From assembly GCA_934465125.1 (NCBI GenBank), contig CAKSKO010000026.1:1-9976 (forward strand): 9,976 nucleotides of DNA. Direction: 5' to 3'. Every line of letters starts with the position of its first letter. The stretch's first letter is position 1. Below the pieces are notes generated by a model. That model made no database searches and was not told the origin of the DNA. It saw only the letters and a list, made by a program, of their open reading frames with translations. The translations under genes were made by a program, and so were the position numbers. Positions 7,224-9,976 of the stretch are shown here, one piece after another. Origin of the DNA: an uncultured Eubacteriales bacterium (GTDB taxonomy: Bacteria > Bacillota > Clostridia > Oscillospirales > Acutalibacteraceae).

Positions 7224-7736
7224 CTATAGTACTTTGGGAATTAGTTTTACAGGTTGAATGGATTTCACACCATCGAAAATTGGGATTCCGGGATAACTCT
7301 GATCTTGAAAACTAGGGTGATCTGCTTTGATGTCATAATCCGCATAAGGCGGCTCTTCTGATGGGTTAAGCGAAATATTTTTATCTGGAGCGGGCAATGT
7401 TATCCCATCTACGATTCCATCCTGATCGGTTTTCGCATTACAAAACACTTTTTCATTATCGCCAAACTTTTTGCTTACGACAATATTTACATCAGATACA
7501 GGAATCGCCTGATCTCCGGTAAATGCCTGAATCTTCAAGCCCCCTGTTTTAGGATTCTGTTGTAGAAACTGCTCATACGTTTTTGGTTCCGGACTTTCTT
7601 CATATACACTTTTTCCCTCGTCTTCGTCCGTACTCACATTTGCTTGTACTGCCACAACATCGGTGTTTTTATTTGCCATATCCATTAATTCTTTCTGATA
7701 CTTAGCCACAAGAGCCTCAAACTCACTTTTCTCCAT
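7224..7736 (-). CDS. Small protein with carboxypeptidase-regulatory-like beta-sandwich domain
   Basis: A 170-residue protein without signal peptide. The first roughly 60 residues are charged, acidic and probably flexible. From about residue 65 a beta-rich domain of the carboxypeptidase regulatory-like (transthyretin-related) type follows: GGLKIQAFTGDQAIPVSDVN, then AKTDQDGIVDGITLPAPD, the YADYDIKADHPSF strand pair and the closing VKSIQPVKLIP. Such domains are binding or scaffold modules rather than enzymes. The ATG at 7734-7736 follows AGGAGA (7745-7750) at 8 nt. It is the promoter-proximal gene of an operon with the SpoIID/peptidoglycan-binding protein 19 nt downstream, suggesting a shared structure or partner role. 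The exact function is unknown. Confidence 0.75.
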   Translation of the reverse strand: MEKSEFEALVAKYQKELMDMANKNTDVVAVQANVSTDEDEGKSVYEESPEPKTYEQFLQQNPKTGGLKIQAFTGDQAIPVSDVNIVVSKKFGDNEKVFCNAKTDQDGIVDGITLPAPDKNISLNPSEEPPYADYDIKADHPSFQDQSYPGIPIFDGVKSIQPVKLIPKVL

Positions 7737-7753
7737 AGACTATCTCTCCTATC

Positions 7754-7763
7754 AGTTTAAACT
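7754..7763. promoter_or_regulatory. Perfect 10-bp palindrome just upstream of the RBS of the SpoIID-like operon
   Basis: AGTTTAAACT is self-complementary and ends 3 nt from the AGGAGA ribosome binding site of the first gene of the operon. It may be an operator, but a single short AT-rich palindrome is weak evidence. Confidence 0.25.
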
Positions 7764-7877
7764 ATTGATAATCTATATTATTTGTATTTTAATTTTTCGT
7801 GTCTTATACACATAAATATTAAGTCTACACACAAAAAAATTACAGAACCCTAGCTATAGTAAAATCAAATTCTATTA

Positions 7878-7891
7878 TGAAAACGATTGCA
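7878..7891. promoter_or_regulatory. cre-like sequence (possible CcpA site)
   Basis: TGAAAACGATTGCA matches the loose cre pattern TGNNANCGNNNNCA completely and the stricter TGWAARCGYTWNCW at all but one position. It lies 142 bp before the start of the SpoIID-like operon and directly beyond the terminator of the fatty-acid operon. LacI-family sites share the CG-centred core. No regulator gene is in the window. Confidence 0.3.
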
Positions 7892-7931
7892 AAACAAAAG
7901 AACACGCTGTCTTTCTAAAACTTCGTGTTCT
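7890..7931 (-). terminator. Rho-independent terminator of the fab operon
   Basis: On the minus strand AGAACACG (7931-7924) pairs with CGTGTTCT (7906-7899) over a 17-nt loop and is followed by TTTGTTTTG. It lies 38 nt after the stop of the MarR gene and closes the fabF-fabZ-marR transcript. The loop is long, so the structure is moderate in strength. Confidence 0.65.
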
Positions 7932-7968
7932 CAATAATGCCATGTATACTCTTGTTATCAAGCAAACA

Positions 7969-8421
7969 TCATGTATTTTCCCTTTTTAGGGTAACTTCGG
8001 GCATAAGCTCCGAACAAATCACTTCAAGCATACTCTCAAATTTTTTAATATCTTTTTCTGAAAACCGCTCCTTCATTCTCCCGATAACCACCTTGACGTA
8101 ATCGGAGGTAAGTGCATAATAATTCATAAACTTTTCTGTTGTATCCAGATAATACTCCCTTTTATCATGCTGGGAGCGGATTTTTACTACATACCCTTTT
8201 TTTACAAGGCTGTTGATTTTATATGTGGCGTTTGCCGGCGAAATCCGAACAAATTGGGCAAATTCATTAATTGTCGGCCTCGAGAGCGCATAAATCGCTT
8301 CCACACAGAAAGTTTCGACGGCGGTAAGCGTTGCTTCTCGTTGCTCAAACCGGTTAAAGATCTTTTTATAAAAACTCAGCTTAAACTTTGTATACACCTT
8401 GCTAAACGCATCTTCAAGCAT
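7969..8421 (-). CDS. MarR-family transcriptional regulator, FabT-like
   Basis: A 150-residue winged-helix regulator. The helix-turn-helix is at about residues 50-73 (TINEFAQFVRISPANATYKI), followed by NSLVKKGYVVKIRSQHDKREYYLD, the MarR wing with its basic DKR turn. Flanking N- and C-terminal helices would form the dimer interface. The ATG at 8419-8421 follows AGGAGA (8429-8434), which touches the fabZ stop codon, so the gene is tightly coupled to fabZ. In streptococci and other Firmicutes a MarR protein linked to fab genes (FabT) represses fatty-acid synthesis in response to acyl-ACP, and the same role is inferred here. Unlike FabT, which stands at the head of the streptococcal cluster, this gene comes last in its operon. 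It is not certain enough to be called fabT. Confidence 0.85.
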   Translation of the reverse strand: MLEDAFSKVYTKFKLSFYKKIFNRFEQREATLTAVETFCVEAIYALSRPTINEFAQFVRISPANATYKINSLVKKGYVVKIRSQHDKREYYLDTTEKFMNYYALTSDYVKVVIGRMKERFSEKDIKKFESMLEVICSELMPEVTLKRENT

Positions 8422-8435
8422 TGTATGTTCTCCTA

Positions 8436-8864
8436 TTACTTCTCTATTGCAAAAGTAAGCTCGGCAGTCGCTGCAACCTCATCTCCAACTTTCGCAATAG
8501 CTTTTCCAATCCCGATTGGTCCTTTCTGCTTGATAATTTCACACGAAAGCTCCAATACATCCCCTGGATTTACCTGGCGCTTAAAGCGTGCATTCTTAAT
8601 CCCACCAAAAAAAGCAATCTTTCCTTTGTTTTCTTCTTGGCAAAGAATTGCCACCGCGCCAACCTGTGCGAGCGCTTCGATTATCAAAACGCCTGGCATC
8701 ACATGTTTTTCCGGAAAATGGCCACAGAAAAACATCTCATTTGCCGATACACATTTGATCCCTTTGGCTGATTTTCCCGGATTTACTGCTAAAATCCTAT
8801 CGACAAGTAAAAACGGGTATCTGTGCGGAATAATCTGCTGAATCTGATTGGAATCTAATTCCAT
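8436..8864 (-). CDS. fabZ: 3-hydroxyacyl-[acyl-carrier-protein] dehydratase FabZ
   Basis: A 142-residue cytoplasmic hot-dog-fold enzyme that dehydrates beta-hydroxyacyl-ACP to trans-2-enoyl-ACP in fatty-acid elongation. It opens with [17 protein letters not shown], the usual FabZ N-terminus, and carries the active-site block [20 protein letters not shown] with catalytic His49 and Glu63, the same numbering as in well-studied FabZ proteins. The second half ([17 protein letters not shown]) is also standard. Length and sequence are complete. A strong RBS, AGGAGGAG (8871-8879), precedes the ATG by 6 nt. It lies 17 nt after fabF and 14 nt before marR, so the three form one operon. Confidence 0.97.
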   Translation of the reverse strand: MELDSNQIQQIIPHRYPFLLVDRILAVNPGKSAKGIKCVSANEMFFCGHFPEKHVMPGVLIIEALAQVGAVAILCQEENKGKIAFFGGIKNARFKRQVNPGDVLELSCEIIKQKGPIGIGKAIAKVGDEVAATAELTFAIEK

Positions 8865-8881
8865 GTTAGTTCTCCTCCTGC

Positions 8882-9976
8882 TTAATCGCTGTATCGGCCG
8901 AAGACGACCGACGCATTGTGTCCCCCAAATCCTAATGAGTTAGAAATCGCAAATCGTGCGTCTGTTTTTCTTCCAATGTTCGGGATAATATCAAGATCAC
9001 ATTCCTCGTCTGGAACCTGATAGTGAATCGTCGCCGGCAGGAATCCGTCTCTTAAAGCAAGCACTGAGATAATTCCTTCAACAGCGCCAGCTGCGCCTAA
9101 AAGATGCCCTGTCATCGACTTTGTTGAGCTGACTGGGATTTTTTTTGCATATTCTCCGAAAACTTTGTGGATCGCCGCTGTCTCGCAGCGGTCATTGATC
9201 GGCGTCGACGTTCCGTGTGCATTGATATATCCAATATCAGACGGGGAAAGTCCTGCATCCTCAATCGCTAATTTCATACAAAGAGATCCACCTAGTCCCT
9301 CCGGGTCTGGCGCTGTAATATGATACGCGTCGCAAGTAGCTCCAAATCCCAATACCTCCCCGTAAATCTTAGCGCCCCTTGCCTTTGCATGATTTAGCTC
9401 CTCTAAAAGTAGGCATCCAGCGCCTTCTCCAAGCACAAAGCCCGACCGCTCTTTATCAAACGGGATTGATGACCGATCCACATTATCTGTTTCCGTCAAC
9501 GCTTTCATCGAAGTGAAGCCTCCAATTGCAAGCGGTGTAACACATGATTCACTTCCACCGCAGAGCATCGCGTCAACATATCCATGCCGGATCTGCCGAA
9601 ATGCATCACCGATTGCATAACTTCCTCCCGCACAGGCTGTTACTGTGGATCCGCAGTACCCATGAAATCCTGCATCGATTGCAATGTATCCAGCCGCCAT
9701 GTTGGCAATCGTCATAGGGATAAAAAACGGAGAAACTCTATCAAAACCTTTTTCGAGCCCTTTGATATGCTCTTTTTCAATCGTCGCCATTCCACCAATC
9801 CCAGAAGACATGATGACTCCTCTTCTAAAGGAGTCTCCCTTACTCTCTGTGATATTACTGTCTTTGATTGCTTCTTTTGCAGCAATGACCGCTAATTGTG
9901 TATACCGGTCCATCCGACGGGCTTCACCCTTTTTAATAAATTTGTTTACATCAATTTTCGCTTCTGCTGCCAATTT
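8882..9976 (-). CDS. fabF: Beta-ketoacyl-[acyl-carrier-protein] synthase II FabF, 5' partial
   Basis: The C-terminal 364 residues of a KASII condensing enzyme, which extends acyl-ACP with malonyl-ACP. The N-terminal roughly 48 residues lie beyond the right edge of the window, judged by alignment with the E. coli catalytic spacing. The triad is complete: Cys in [15 protein letters not shown] (codon 9632-9634), His in [11 protein letters not shown] and His in [14 protein letters not shown], spaced 139 and 37 residues apart, close to the E. coli 140 and 37. The glycine-rich end [16 protein letters not shown] is typical. Cytoplasmic, thiolase fold, functions as a dimer. It is the upstream member of the fabF-fabZ-marR operon; the promoter and any earlier fab genes are outside. 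In many Firmicutes accB lies between fabF and fabZ, and here it does not. Confidence 0.97.
   Translation of the reverse strand, partial: KLAAEAKIDVNKFIKKGEARRMDRYTQLAVIAAKEAIKDSNITESKGDSFRRGVIMSSGIGGMATIEKEHIKGLEKGFDRVSPFFIPMTIANMAAGYIAIDAGFHGYCGSTVTACAGGSYAIGDAFRQIRHGYVDAMLCGGSESCVTPLAIGGFTSMKALTETDNVDRSSIPFDKERSGFVLGEGAGCLLLEELNHAKARGAKIYGEVLGFGATCDAYHITAPDPEGLGGSLCMKLAIEDAGLSPSDIGYINAHGTSTPINDRCETAAIHKVFGEYAKKIPVSSTKSMTGHLLGAAGAVEGIISVLALRDGFLPATIHYQVPDEECDLDIIPNIGRKTDARFAISNSLGFGGHNASVVFGRYSD

Noticed and set aside
8167..8841. Plus-strand open frame of 224 codons
   Set aside because: Shadow of marR and fabZ, whose active-site and HTH motifs are clear on the minus strand.

Overview
The window looks like a chromosomal segment of a low-GC, endospore-forming Gram-positive bacterium of the class Clostridia. 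The signs are a PdaA-type spore-cortex deacetylase, a SpoIID-fold protein with peptidoglycan-binding repeats, an LPXTG-like surface adhesin with a class D sortase, strong AGGAGG-type ribosome binding sites, and a type II fatty-acid synthesis operon. A finer placement (an Oscillospirales-like lineage) is only a guess. Both ends cut through genes: the adhesin on the left lacks its N-terminus and fabF on the right lacks its N-terminus.

Layout. 1-2291 (+): the 3' part of a thioester/SpaA-repeat adhesin followed 4 nt later by its probable sortase, closed by a strong hairpin that also serves the convergent gene. 2343-3042: two small divergent XRE-type repressors around a promoter/operator region rich in dyads. 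3191-3997 (+): pdaA, preceded by a terminator and a possible forespore-type promoter. About 4003-4913 (-): a decayed YyaL-family (DUF255, thioredoxin-fold) gene with no normal start codon, one frameshift, one nonsense codon and a missing 3' half. 4979-5713 (-): an intact DUF5131 (Gp37/Gp68-like) gene with a GTG start. 5867-7736 (-): a two-gene operon, a small protein with a carboxypeptidase-regulatory-like beta-sandwich followed by a SpoIID domain fused to three peptidoglycan-binding repeats; neither has a signal peptide. 7969-9976 (-): the end of a fatty-acid operon, fabF, fabZ and a FabT-like MarR regulator, with a terminator after the regulator.

Working together. Sortase and adhesin form a surface-attachment module: the adhesin carries a Cys-Gln thioester for covalent target binding, three SpaA domains that should be locked by Lys-Asn isopeptide bonds, and an atypical YPTAG sorting signal. 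PdaA and the SpoIID-like operon are both cell-wall or spore-wall functions. FabF and FabZ are elongation-cycle enzymes, and the co-transcribed MarR protein is their likely feedback regulator. No tRNA, rRNA, CRISPR array, transposase or integrase is visible. I found no clearly new multi-gene system; the most unusual items are the noncanonical adhesin/sortase pair and the signal-less SpoIID operon.
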